Assembly: GCF_038008325.1 (NCBI RefSeq)
Contig: NZ_JBBOYW010000001.1
Coordinates: 1,788,001-1,852,000 of the forward strand
Length of the DNA: 64,000 bases
Direction: 5' to 3'
Source of the DNA: Lysinibacillus sp. FSL K6-0232
Lineage (GTDB): Bacteria > Bacillota > Bacilli > Bacillales_A > Planococcaceae
This document shows positions 1-8,193 of the stretch, in pieces (the first letter of the stretch is position 1; each line of letters begins with the position of its first letter). A program made the position numbers and the translations under genes. The notes under the pieces were generated by a model. It was not told the DNA's origin and ran no database searches. It was given only the letters and a program-made list of their open reading frames with translations.

Positions 1-2
1 CC

Positions 3-890
3 TCTAATCGTTTCCCGTTGTTTATTGGCACAGATCAGGAGGGCGGTGCTGTCACAAGGCTACCAGGTGGTCTGACAAACCTCCCAACCAATCAAAAAAT
101 TGGGGAGGTTAATGAAGCGCAATTTTCCTATGAGATTGGTCAATTGCTAGGGAAGCAATTACAGGCATTTGGCTTTAATCTTAATTTTGCTCCTGTGCTT
201 GATGTTAACAGTAATCCCAATAACCCGATTATTGGCAATCGTGCGTTTGCAAGTGAGCCTGCTATTGTGAGTAAGCTAGGGATTCAAACAATGAAGGGGC
301 TAGCAGCGCAGCAGGTGATTCCAGTGGTGAAGCATTTCCCGGGACATGGTGATACAGCGGTGGATTCTCATTTAGCATTGCCCAAGGTGACAAAAAGCTT
401 GGCAGACCTACAGCAGCTAGAGCTTATCCCATTTAAGACCGCCATTGAGAATGGTGCGGATGTGGTCATGGTGGCACATATATTATTGTCAGAGCTTGAT
501 GCTCAGTATCCTTCCTCGATGTCAACGGACATTATTACAGGCATTTTACGCAATCAGCTTGGCTTTGATGGTGTTGTGATGACAGATGATATGACCATGA
601 AGGCAATTACCAATCATTTTGATATGAGGCAGGCGGCAGTGAATGCTGTGAAGGCAGGCAATGATATTGTGTTAATTGCCCATGAGTATGGCAATGTGCA
701 GGTGGCTATAGAGGCAATAAAGGCGGCTGTTGCTAATGGTGAGCTCACTGAGGAGCGCATTGATGACAGTGTACGTAGAATTATTCAGCTCAAGCAAAAA
801 TATGGGCTCAGCAATAACCAAGCAGCACCAGTTGATATTAATAAGCTTAATACAGCGATTAATCATGTTTTAAATACGTATATGAAATAG
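3..890 (+). CDS. nagZ: Beta-N-acetylhexosaminidase NagZ (GH3), 5' truncated by window edge
   Basis: The reading frame is open to the left edge, so the N-terminus is missing; about 295 residues are present. GH3 landmarks are clear: IGTDQEGGAVTRLPGG near the start, the KHFPGHGDTAVDSH loop that carries the acid/base Asp-His dyad in NagZ enzymes, and VVMTDDMTM with the predicted nucleophile Asp. The family removes terminal N-acetylglucosamine from muropeptides during cell-wall recycling. Bacillus NagZ proteins are often longer and secreted; whether this one has a signal peptide cannot be seen. It converges on the reductase gene downstream, with only 11 bases between the stop codons. Confidence 0.88.
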   Translation, partial: SNRFPLFIGTDQEGGAVTRLPGGLTNLPTNQKIGEVNEAQFSYEIGQLLGKQLQAFGFNLNFAPVLDVNSNPNNPIIGNRAFASEPAIVSKLGIQTMKGLAAQQVIPVVKHFPGHGDTAVDSHLALPKVTKSLADLQQLELIPFKTAIENGADVVMVAHILLSELDAQYPSSMSTDIITGILRNQLGFDGVVMTDDMTMKAITNHFDMRQAAVNAVKAGNDIVLIAHEYGNVQVAIEAIKAAVANGELTEERIDDSVRRIIQLKQKYGLSNNQAAPVDINKLNTAINHVLNTYMK

Positions 891-892
891 TA

Positions 893-918
893 GAGGGGGG
901 ACTAAACATCCCCCTTTT
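893..918. terminator. Short bidirectional terminator between convergent genes
   Basis: A GGGGGA/TCCCCC stem (896-901 with 909-914) with a T run on the + strand lies between nagZ and the convergent reductase gene and overlaps the latter's stop codon. Confidence 0.45.
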
Positions 919-1456
919 GATAAATAAGCTGCACAACACCAGAGGAAAATGCTTTTGTTTGGATAAGCGTTAGCTGAAGTCGCTCCGTAATATTTGTAAA
1001 TAATGGCTTGCCTTCACCTAAGACAACAGGGTGAACAGAGAGGCGAAATTCATCGATAAGCCCTAAATTAATAAATGTTGTAATCAAACTTGCCCCACCA
1101 TAAAGCCAAATATTTTTGCCCTGCTTTTGTTTAAGCTTGAACATTTCCTCGGCAATATTTTCGTGAATAAGGGTAACATTATGATGCTGGTCTTGCAGTG
1201 TGCTGGAAAAGACGTACTTGCCTTTGCTATGAATAAGTGACCAAAATTGTTTGTCTTCCTCATTATTAGTATCAGGTGTATATTGCCCCCATGCCTCATA
1301 GCTTTTTCTGCCATATAAAATCGTATCAATCTCATGTAAAAAGCTTGTAAATTCCATATCAGGCTCCATAATACACCAATCCACTTCGCCATTTTTACCT
1401 TCAATAAAGCCATCTAATGTAACCGCTAAATCTAATATGATTTTTCTATCTGCCAT
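902..1456 (-). CDS. Dihydrofolate reductase family protein (RibD C-terminal domain)
   Basis: 184 aa, about the usual size for stand-alone RibD_C proteins such as Bacillus YyaP/YwjB. Landmarks are LDLAVTLDGFIEG at the N-terminus, YGRKSYEAWGQY, then IWLYGGASLITTF with the glycine pair expected at the NADPH site, followed by LSVHPVVLGEGKPLF. The family holds a dihydrofolate-reductase fold, but the substrate of these stand-alone members is unknown and no riboflavin genes are nearby. The ATG is preceded by AAAGGAACG at good spacing. It is divergent from topB. Confidence 0.8.
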   Translation of the reverse strand: MADRKIILDLAVTLDGFIEGKNGEVDWCIMEPDMEFTSFLHEIDTILYGRKSYEAWGQYTPDTNNEEDKQFWSLIHSKGKYVFSSTLQDQHHNVTLIHENIAEEMFKLKQKQGKNIWLYGGASLITTFINLGLIDEFRLSVHPVVLGEGKPLFTNITERLQLTLIQTKAFSSGVVQLIYQKGDV

Positions 1457-1504
1457 AGTTACGTTCCTTTCAATTTTAATCTAGCATTCATCATAACAGC
1501 TCCT

Positions 1505-1533
1505 TTGAAACATTGCGAATTTCTTAGTATAAT
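1505..1533 (+). promoter_or_regulatory. Promoter of topB
   Basis: TTGAAA (1505-1510), 17 bp, then a perfect TATAAT (1528-1533). It lies just upstream of the ATG at 1568 and rules out the earlier in-frame TTG at 1505 as the protein start. Confidence 0.7.
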
Positions 1534-1567
1534 AAAGAACAAACATTCGGGTAAGGAGCGGTCATTC

Positions 1568-3715
1568 ATGAAATTTATTTTAGCGGAGAAGCCCTCTGTT
1601 GCGAAAAATATTGCAGATGCCTTGCATATTAAAAAGAAGCAGGACGGCTTCTTTGAGGGCAATGGCTATATTATTTCGTGGGCTTTTGGGCATCTTTTAC
1701 AGCTTTATGATGCGAAGGACTATGATTCAAAAATGGCAAAATGGCAGATGGAGAACTTTCCATTTATGCCAGAGCACTTTCGCTACAAGGTGAAAATGGA
1801 TGCGAAAAAGCGTGGTAAGGAGGATGCGGGCGCAAGAAAGCAATTACAAATTATTCAACGCCTAATTAATCGTTCAGATGTACAGATGATTATTTCAGCC
1901 TGTGATTTTGATCGTGAGGGGCAAATTATTGGAGATAGTATTATTTATCAGCTAAATCGCCAAAAGCCTGTGTACCGTTTGCTATTAAATGAATGGACAG
2001 CGGATGAGGTGCGTAAAGGGCTGGCGACGATCAAGCCGAATAGTGAATTAAAGCCATTGCAGGATGCAGGGGTAAGCCGTCAATGGGCGGACTGGCTGAT
2101 TGGCATTAACTTAACATCTGTTGCGACATTAAAATATCAGCAAGGCACAGGTAAAGCGTTAAACATTGGGCGTGTGCTTTTGCCTACATTAAAAATCATT
2201 TATGATCGCGATCAGGAAATCGAACGCTTTGTCCCTGAGGACTATTTTAAATTAGCCGCACAATTTAGCACCGAGGATGGGCGAGCCTATGAGGGCATTT
2301 ATTATGAAAATAAGGTCGATAGGTTTAAAAATAGAGAGGATTTAGAGCGTATTGAGCAGGCGCTTGATCAGCAGCAAGCCATGATTGTGGATAAAAAGGT
2401 AGAGCGTAAAAAGGAATATCCACCAATGCTCTTTAATTTATCGAATTTACAGGGCTTTATTACAAGTAAATATAAGGGCTGGACATCTGATAAGGTGCTT
2501 AAAGTGGCACAAACACTTTATGAGAAAAAGTATATTACGTATCCTCGTACAGCCAGCGTCGTGTTAGAGGAAAGCTTAGTGGAGAAAACCGCTAACGTGC
2601 TGGAGCGTCTAAAAGCAGGCTTACCGTATGAGCATGAGATTCAGTTTACAAAGAACAAGCGAATTTTTGACAATGCAAAAGTGGAAAGCCATAGTGCTAT
2701 TATTCCTACATATGTGCTACCGAAATCATTAGCAACAGATGAGGCAATTGTTTATCAGGCTATTAAAAACCGTTTTATGATGCAGTTTATGCCTGTTGCA
2801 GAATATGAGGAAACACGTATTACAACGAAGGTGCAGGAGATACCGGGAATTTTTGCGACAAAGGGGAGGGTGCAATTAGTAGAGGGCTGGAAAAAGGTTG
2901 AAGCCATTGCCTCAACGGATATTATTTTGCCACTTGTGCATGTTAATGAGCCTGTTCATATTACGGAGCATCAAATTACCAAGCATGTAACAACACCACC
3001 TAAGCGCCATAGCGAAAAAACATTGCTGCGTGTAATGGAAACATGTGGAAAGGGTGTGGATGACCCTGATACAATGGCGGCTATTTTAAGCGGCTATAGT
3101 ATTGGCACACCTGCTACACGCGCCGAAACGATTAAAAAGCTGCTGACGGTTGGCTATATCACCATGGACAATAAAAGCTTAGTATGCACAGAGCTTGGGC
3201 GCAATTTAGTGGAAACCTTTCCTGTGAAAGATTTATTTGATTTAGAATTTACAGGACGGCTAGAAAAAACATTGGCTGACATTGAAAAAAGAAGATATTC
3301 CAAAGAGCAGTTTTTACACTTTATTTGCCAATTTACGGTTCAAGCTGTGCATACCATTAAAAGCAGCGAGGATGTGCTATTAACGAAGGTCACACGTACA
3401 AAGAAAAAATTTGAGGCAGTTGGCAAATGCCCTCTATGCGGCCATCAGGTCATTGAAGGGCAGAGGGGCTTCGGCTGCAGCAATTGGCAAAATGGCTGTC
3501 CATTTGTTATTTGGAAAAACGATAAATTTCTTGTAGCCTTAAAGAAAAAGCCAACGAAAACAATGGTAAAAGCCTTACTTGCCAAAGGGACGGTGCTGGT
3601 GAAAGGCTTAACAAGTAAAAAAGGGCAGAAATTTGATGCCTATTTACAATATACAAAACATGCAGATAACAATTATTTTAGCTGGCAGATGCATTTTCCA
3701 GATAAAAAGCAATAG
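1568..3715 (+). CDS. topB: DNA topoisomerase III (type IA)
   Basis: 715 aa from the ATG at 1568, chosen because GGTAAGGAG lies just upstream and the protein then begins MKFILAEKPSVAKNIADAL, the normal TopB N-terminus. The Toprim domain carries the ILAEKPS glutamate and ACDFDREGQ. The catalytic tyrosine is in KYITYPRTAS (Tyr325). The C-terminal part holds a zinc-ribbon-like module, CPLCGH followed by the cysteines of GFGCSNWQNGC. It relaxes or decatenates DNA by single-strand passage in the cytoplasm. The gene converges on the TetR gene, the two stop codons being adjacent. Confidence 0.95.
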   Translation: MKFILAEKPSVAKNIADALHIKKKQDGFFEGNGYIISWAFGHLLQLYDAKDYDSKMAKWQMENFPFMPEHFRYKVKMDAKKRGKEDAGARKQLQIIQRLINRSDVQMIISACDFDREGQIIGDSIIYQLNRQKPVYRLLLNEWTADEVRKGLATIKPNSELKPLQDAGVSRQWADWLIGINLTSVATLKYQQGTGKALNIGRVLLPTLKIIYDRDQEIERFVPEDYFKLAAQFSTEDGRAYEGIYYENKVDRFKNREDLERIEQALDQQQAMIVDKKVERKKEYPPMLFNLSNLQGFITSKYKGWTSDKVLKVAQTLYEKKYITYPRTASVVLEESLVEKTANVLERLKAGLPYEHEIQFTKNKRIFDNAKVESHSAIIPTYVLPKSLATDEAIVYQAIKNRFMMQFMPVAEYEETRITTKVQEIPGIFATKGRVQLVEGWKKVEAIASTDIILPLVHVNEPVHITEHQITKHVTTPPKRHSEKTLLRVMETCGKGVDDPDTMAAILSGYSIGTPATRAETIKKLLTVGYITMDNKSLVCTELGRNLVETFPVKDLFDLEFTGRLEKTLADIEKRRYSKEQFLHFICQFTVQAVHTIKSSEDVLLTKVTRTKKKFEAVGKCPLCGHQVIEGQRGFGCSNWQNGCPFVIWKNDKFLVALKKKPTKTMVKALLAKGTVLVKGLTSKKGQKFDAYLQYTKHADNNYFSWQMHFPDKKQ

Positions 3716-4327
3716 CTATTGCTGAAAGGGATTGTCCATATATGGTCCCTTTATCGTAAGTCGCATAAGCTGTGTCGCCATAAATTTGGGTGTATAGGGC
3801 ATATCATGCTCAAGCCACCAAATAATGACCTCAAGAAAGGCAGCGGCATAAAAGCGCACAGCCATATCACGCGGCACAGTAAGCTTCTGATCATTAGGCT
3901 CCATTAAAGCAATACCGTTTGCTACAAACTCAATAATAATGTCCTTTAAGCCAGCCGCAAAATACGGAATATTTTGCTCTGTTAAATAAACCTTATAAAG
4001 CTTGCTATTAAGCGCAATTTGCTCAAATAGATGCATAAATGTTTCATGTGGCTGGTCATAATTGGGCAATAAATTAACTTCCTTTTTTTCTCGCACGGTT
4101 GGCTGAATACTGCTTACTAATTCCTGCAAAATCTCCGCTGAGCTTTGATACAGTAAATCTAGCTTATCACGATAATGTAAATAAAAAGTGGCACGGTTTA
4201 GGGTTGCACGCTGTGTAATATCCTGCACCGTAATTTTCTCATAGCCTTGTTCATCAATTAATGCCACTAATGCATCTCTTAATAATTGGCGTGTTCTTCT
4301 TACACGAGGGTCTAATTTTTTCGACAT
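3716..4327 (-). CDS. TetR/AcrR family transcriptional regulator
   Basis: 203 aa from the second ATG at 4327. AAGGAG (4335-4340) is 7 nt from this ATG but only 1 nt from the ATG at 4333, so 4327 is preferred. The N-terminal helix-turn-helix reads RTRQLLRDALVALIDEQG then ITVQDITQRATLNRATFYLH, a standard TetR DNA-binding domain; the C-terminal ligand domain resembles the YxaF/TetR_C group. It is divergent from a short-chain dehydrogenase gene and the gap holds three inverted repeats, so it probably represses itself and that gene. Ligand unknown. Confidence 0.88.
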   Translation of the reverse strand: MSKKLDPRVRRTRQLLRDALVALIDEQGYEKITVQDITQRATLNRATFYLHYRDKLDLLYQSSAEILQELVSSIQPTVREKKEVNLLPNYDQPHETFMHLFEQIALNSKLYKVYLTEQNIPYFAAGLKDIIIEFVANGIALMEPNDQKLTVPRDMAVRFYAAAFLEVIIWWLEHDMPYTPKFMATQLMRLTIKGPYMDNPFQQ

Positions 4328-4357
4328 TTTCATGCTCCTTGTATTAAATTTAATTGT

Positions 4358-4388
4358 TTGACAACAGATGGCTCGAAAATGTTGTCAA
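4358..4388. promoter_or_regulatory. Inverted repeat, candidate TetR operator
   Basis: TTGACAACA (4358-4366) and TGTTGTCAA (4380-4388) form a perfect 9-bp inverted repeat with a 13-base centre, upstream of the TetR start codon. Confidence 0.5.
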
Positions 4389-4413
4389 TGCGTCATAAAT
4401 GGCGTGAGTGTTG

Positions 4414-4442
4414 TTTGCCCTTTGTGCGTAAAAGGTTATAAT
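4414..4442 (+). promoter_or_regulatory. Candidate promoter of the SDR gene
   Basis: TTGCCC (4414-4419), 17 bp, TATAAT (4437-4442). The start point would fall near 4449, beside the two palindromes that follow. Confidence 0.5.
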
Positions 4443-4450
4443 TATATTAA

Positions 4451-4480
4451 CGACACAGTGTCGATAATACAACTAGTTGT
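4451..4480. promoter_or_regulatory. Two palindromes at the SDR transcription start, candidate operators
   Basis: CGACACAGTGTCG (4451-4463) is a perfect palindrome around a central A; ACAACTAGTTGT (4469-4480) is a perfect 12-bp palindrome. Both lie just downstream of the -10, the usual place for TetR-type repression. Confidence 0.5.
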
Positions 4481-4530
4481 TAATGTATTCACGGATTGTT
4501 CATTTCTAAAAGAGAAGGGAAGTTTTTTAG

Positions 4531-5283
4531 ATGGGTCGTTTAACTGGAAAAGTAGCAATTATTACAGGTGCAGCCATGGGTATGGGTGCTTCAGAGGCAA
4601 AGCTTTTTGCACAAGAAGGAGCAAAGGTCATTGCAACAGATGTGCAAATTGAGCCACTGCTGGGCTTAGTCGCAGATATTAAAGAAAATGGTGGAGATAT
4701 TATTGGTCTTCAGCATAATGTAACGTCTGAGGATGAATGGAAGGCCGTCATTGCAGAGGCAGTAAAGGCTTATGGCAAAGTCGATGTGCTTGTCAACAAT
4801 GCGGGCGTGTCATCACCAAAAACAATTGCTAATATGGAAATGGATGAATGGAATAAAGTCATGGATATTAATTTAAATGGCTGTATTATTGGCATGAAAT
4901 ACGTTATTCCTGAAATGCAAAAGGCTGGCGGCGGTTCGATCATCAATATTTCTTCTATTGGCGGTATTGTTGGAATGGCTGGAACAAGCCCATATACAGC
5001 TGCAAAAGGAGCGCTACGTGTGCTTTCGAAATCGGCTGCTATTGAGTACGGCAAAGATAAAATTCGCGTCAATTCGGTTCACCCAGGAATTATTGTGACA
5101 CCAATGACAGCCCCTACTATGGAGGAAGGCGGCGCACTGCCTTATTACCAAGCATATACGTAGCTACCGTACTTTGGTGAGCCTGAGGATGTAGCATATG
5201 GCGTTGTCTTCCTTGCCTCTGATGAATCACGCTTTATGACAGGCGCAGAGCTAGTCATTGACGGCGGCTGGACAGCAATTTAA
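4531..5283 (+). pseudogene. Short-chain dehydrogenase/reductase with in-frame TAG stop
   Basis: The ATG gives a classical SDR: TGAAMGMGASEA (nucleotide-binding glycine motif), NNAGVSS, the catalytic Ser in NISSIGG, the YTAAK tyrosine-lysine pair and VNSVHPG. The frame stops at a TAG (5161-5163) after 210 residues. The same frame continues with [19 protein letters not shown] and [13 protein letters not shown] to a TAA at 5281-5283, giving the normal length of about 250 codons. A single point mutation or base-call error explains this. The truncated product lacks the C-terminal substrate/dimer segment and is probably inactive. It is divergent from and probably controlled by the TetR protein. Confidence 0.85.
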
Positions 5284-5294
5284 TCATATAGATG

Positions 5295-5334
5295 AAAAAA
5301 CTAGGCATCATACTGAGATGAGCCTAGTTTTTTT
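5295..5334 (+). terminator. Intrinsic terminator after the SDR gene
   Basis: AAAAAACTAGGC (5295-5306) pairs with GCCTAGTTTTTT (5322-5333), followed by T residues. Confidence 0.75.
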
Positions 5335-5347
5335 ATGGACAAAAGAA

Positions 5348-5417
5348 GCGAATACTCGCGGAGCATGAGCGAATATCCGTGAAGCAGAAGTAAATACTCG
5401 CGAATCGAAGCGAGAGC
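5348..5417. repeat. Three tandem 20-21 bp GC-rich degenerate repeats
   Basis: Units begin at 5348, 5369 and 5390 and share the pattern GNGAATACTCGCGNAGC. The fourth unit (5410 on) decays. The same family occurs reversed near 19105-19160. No coding capacity is seen. Confidence 0.6.
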
Positions 5418-5739
5418 AATCTCCTTTATAGTCCCCCATGCTTTATTAAAATCATGATAAACACAAACATCGTTATGCATTGTGCATATGATAGGAAGAG
5501 TAAGCGTTTTCTTCATTAACATTATGTGAACATCCTGAAAAAAATGCATAAAAACCTTAACTATTTCAAATGAAATCCGTATAATAAATCAAATAGTACG
5601 AAAATTGTCCATTTTCTCGATAAATTGCGTGAATTTTTGAAATTGTATTGACGTGGGAAATGATAATTTGTACACTGTGTAAAGTCAAATGTTTTTTATA
5701 GGAATACAATTAATTTGAAAAAGTTAGGATTTGATAGAT
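5418..5739 (+). promoter_or_regulatory. Aspartate kinase upstream region with two candidate promoters
   Basis: No gene seen. Candidate promoters are TTAACT (5557-5562)-17 bp-TATAAT (5580-5585) and TTGACG (5648-5653)-17 bp-TACACT (5671-5676). A small TATGCA/TGCATA inverted repeat lies at 5474-5488. A lysine riboswitch was looked for and not recognised. Confidence 0.45.
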
Positions 5740-7098
5740 ATGATCGTATGTAAATTTGGTGGAACATCTGTAGCAAGTGCAGAGCAAATTCAAAAGGTAG
5801 CAAATATTGTGAAATCGAATCCAGCACGTAAAATCGTTGCTGTTTCAGCGCCGGGGAAACGCTCTGGTGACGATATAAAAGTAACAGACCTATTAATTCA
5901 ATTAGCAAATGCAGCGTTGCAAAATGAGGATATCGAAGAAAAATTACAAACAGTTGTGAATCGCTATAAGGCGATTGCAGACGGCTTAGCATTAGACCAT
6001 GCTATTTGTGATATTATTGCTGAGGATTTACGTGAACGTGTACAAGGTGATAAAGCGAATATTGATTTATTTGTCGACAGCCTTAAAGCAGCAGGTGAAG
6101 ATAATAACGCGAAGCTTATTGCCGCCTATTTTAATGCAATCGGTATGCCTGCTCGCTATGTAAGCCCGAAGGAAGGTTTGGTGGTCAATGATTTACCAGA
6201 ACGTACCTTTGCTTTACCAGAGGCATATACAAATTTAGCGTCATTAAAAGATACAAAAGAAATTATTGTGTTCCCTGGTTTCTTCGGTTACACTAAAGCG
6301 GGCATATTGCGAACGTTTGACCGTGGCGGTTCTGATATTACAGGCTCTATTTTAGCGGCAGCCGTTGAAGCAGAGCTTTATGAAAACTTTACGGATGTAG
6401 ATTGTGTGTTCTCTGCAAATCCGAAGGTTGTTAATGATCCAGTGGAAATTAAAGAAATTACGTATCGCGAAATGCGTGAACTATCCTATGCAGGCTTTTC
6501 GGTATTCCATGATGAAGCGTTAATGCCTGTCTACAAGATTGGGGTGCCAGTGAACATTAAAAATACAAATAATCCTTCAGCCCCAGGTACACGTATTGTA
6601 CCAAGCCGCCCTGCAACAGGTCGTCCTGTTACAGGTATTTCGGCAGACAGTGGCTTTTCAACATTATATGTTTCTAAATATTTAATGAACCGTGAAGTAG
6701 GCTTTGGACGAAAGCTGCTTCAAATTTTAGAAGATGAGCATATTTCTTATGAACACACACCATCTGGCTTAGATGATATTTCCGTTATTATGCGTTCGAA
6801 TCAGCTAACACCAGAAAGTGAAGCACGTATTCTTAGCCGTGTGAAAGAGGAGCTGCATGCAGATCACGTAGAGATGCGCCATGGCTTCTCAATGATTGTG
6901 ATTGTTGGAGAGGGAATGCGCCATAATACAGGATTAGCTGCTCGCGCTGCCACAGCGATTTCAAGAACAGGCGCAAACATTGAAATGATTAATCAAGGCT
7001 CGTCTGAAGTAAGTCTTGTGTTTGGTGTACTTCAGGAATATGAAAACCGCATTTTACAAGCGCTATATGAAGAGTTTTTCGCGCATGCAAAGGCTTAA
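5740..7098 (+). CDS. Aspartate kinase
   Basis: 452 aa from the ATG at 5740, giving MIVCKFGGTSVASAEQ, the normal start of monofunctional class III-type aspartokinases (Bacillus YclM-like); an upstream TTG at 5731 adds only three residues. It phosphorylates L-aspartate, the first step to lysine, threonine and methionine. KFGGTSV is the N-terminal kinase signature and TFDRGGSDITGS lies in the substrate site. The last 150 residues hold two ACT regulatory domains (GFSTLYVSKYLMNREVGFG, then SMIVIVGEGM with GANIEMINQGSSE). The gene stands alone between a promoter region and a terminator. Confidence 0.93.
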   Translation: MIVCKFGGTSVASAEQIQKVANIVKSNPARKIVAVSAPGKRSGDDIKVTDLLIQLANAALQNEDIEEKLQTVVNRYKAIADGLALDHAICDIIAEDLRERVQGDKANIDLFVDSLKAAGEDNNAKLIAAYFNAIGMPARYVSPKEGLVVNDLPERTFALPEAYTNLASLKDTKEIIVFPGFFGYTKAGILRTFDRGGSDITGSILAAAVEAELYENFTDVDCVFSANPKVVNDPVEIKEITYREMRELSYAGFSVFHDEALMPVYKIGVPVNIKNTNNPSAPGTRIVPSRPATGRPVTGISADSGFSTLYVSKYLMNREVGFGRKLLQILEDEHISYEHTPSGLDDISVIMRSNQLTPESEARILSRVKEELHADHVEMRHGFSMIVIVGEGMRHNTGLAARAATAISRTGANIEMINQGSSEVSLVFGVLQEYENRILQALYEEFFAHAKA

Positions 7099-7109
7099 CA
7101 ACAATAACC

Positions 7110-7153
7110 ACACTAATCCAAGGCTTTCTAGCTTGGATTGGTGTTTTCTTTTT
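7110..7153 (+). terminator. Intrinsic terminator after aspartate kinase
   Basis: CACTAATCCAAGC (7111-7123, wobble once) pairs with GCTTGGATTGGTG (7131-7143), followed by TTTTCTTTTT. Confidence 0.8.
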
Positions 7154-7203
7154 GCCAAGAATACGGTAAAATCGAGGGCATACATAGTTGGGAGGGTCTT
7201 CGC

Positions 7204-7386
7204 GTGAAAAATTTATCAATCGGGATGCTATTTTCCGTAATCGGGATACTTTTTGTTTGTTTAACGATTATGGATATTTTGCCATCATCCACAAAGACGA
7301 TGAAAATTGTTTATATAGCCATTGGATGGGTCTTTATTATTATCGGCTCTGTTATTCGCTTTAAGCATCTAAAACAAAAACAATAA
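7204..7386 (+). CDS. Small membrane protein, function unknown
   Basis: 60 aa from the GTG at 7204, chosen because GGGAGGG lies 7 nt upstream. Two hydrophobic segments, roughly residues 4-24 (IGMLFSVIGILFVCLTIMDIL) and 33-52 (MKIVYIAIGWVFIIIGSVI), flank a short polar loop, and the tail is basic (RFKHLKQKQ). It looks like a two-pass membrane protein with the termini inside. I do not recognise the family. It sits between the aspartate kinase terminator and the cobalamin operon and may be monocistronic. Confidence 0.65.
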   Translation: MKNLSIGMLFSVIGILFVCLTIMDILPSSTKTMKIVYIAIGWVFIIIGSVIRFKHLKQKQ

Positions 7387-7438
7387 CAGCGCTGTGCAAG
7401 CATAAATAATTTAAGTATAATATGAGAGCATCAACAGT

Positions 7439-7470
7439 ACAAATTCTTCTTGTAAGAATTTGTTTTTTTA
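7439..7470 (+). terminator. Intrinsic terminator upstream of cbiZ
   Basis: ACAAATTCTT (7439-7448) pairs perfectly with AAGAATTTGT (7454-7463), followed by seven T. It may end the small membrane-protein transcript. A TATAAT at 7416-7421 lies upstream, so attenuation of the cobalamin operon is also possible. Confidence 0.7.
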
Positions 7471-7506
7471 TATTCCGTTCTAGACGGATAAAAAGGAGAT
7501 GAGAAG

Positions 7507-8193
7507 ATGCCCATACTTGGCAAGGAGCATATTGAGGTTTTCGACAACTATATTGCACTGCGAGTTGCTTCACCACTCAAGGTTGTATCCTCAGCGATGC
7601 ATAACCCCGGCTTTGGCTACTATACACATTTAATGAACCGTACAGTGCCAATCACATATGATGAAAGACAGCCCCATCAGGAGTACCAGCAATTTTTGCA
7701 GGCACAGGGCTTTCCAATCGACAATACGGTGGCAATGATGACGGCTGTACAAGCGAAATTTGCGACCGTGCGAGAATTTACATATGAAGGTATCCAGATT
7801 GTTATTATGATTACAGCAGGGCTTGGTAATGCGGTTGATATTACGCGCGCATTCCATCGAGAGGAGCAGTACCATGCAGGCACGATTAATACATGGGTGC
7901 TCATTAATGGCAAGCTGTCTGATGAAGCATTATTTCAGGCAATGATTTCGACAACAGAGGCAAAGGTCAAGGCAGTAGTGGATGAAGCAATCATAGACCC
8001 TACAACGGGCACACAGGCTACAGGCACTTCAACAGATAGCTTGCTTATTGCCTCTACAGAAGAGGGCGACTACCATCAATATGCAGGGCCTATTACGCTG
8101 CTTGGCAAGGTGATTGGCTATGGCGTTTATACAACAATGCGTGAGGCAATTGCCCGCTATAAACAAGATAAAGAGGAGAAGGCACAATGTTGA
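7507..8193 (+). CDS. cbiZ: Adenosylcobinamide amidohydrolase CbiZ
   Basis: 228 aa; ATG with AAGGAGATGAG upstream. Matches the CbiZ family in length and pattern: VASPLKVVSSAMHNPGFG near the N-terminus, TAVQAKFATV and ITAGLGNAVDITR in the middle, and NTWVLINGKLSDEA later. CbiZ cleaves the aminopropanol linker of adenosylcobinamide to adenosylcobyric acid, so salvaged pseudo-cobamides can be rebuilt. First gene of a ten-gene salvage operon; it overlaps cbiB by 7 nt, a sign of translational coupling. CbiB, the next gene, uses its product. Confidence 0.85.
   Translation: MPILGKEHIEVFDNYIALRVASPLKVVSSAMHNPGFGYYTHLMNRTVPITYDERQPHQEYQQFLQAQGFPIDNTVAMMTAVQAKFATVREFTYEGIQIVIMITAGLGNAVDITRAFHREEQYHAGTINTWVLINGKLSDEALFQAMISTTEAKVKAVVDEAIIDPTTGTQATGTSTDSLLIASTEEGDYHQYAGPITLLGKVIGYGVYTTMREAIARYKQDKEEKAQC

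Noticed and set aside
1505-1567. 21-residue N-terminal extension of TopB
   Set aside because: The promoter -35 and -10 lie within it and the standard TopB N-terminus begins at 1568.
5284-5739. Lysine riboswitch upstream of aspartate kinase
   Set aside because: Conserved L-box segments were not found; two ordinary promoters account for the region.
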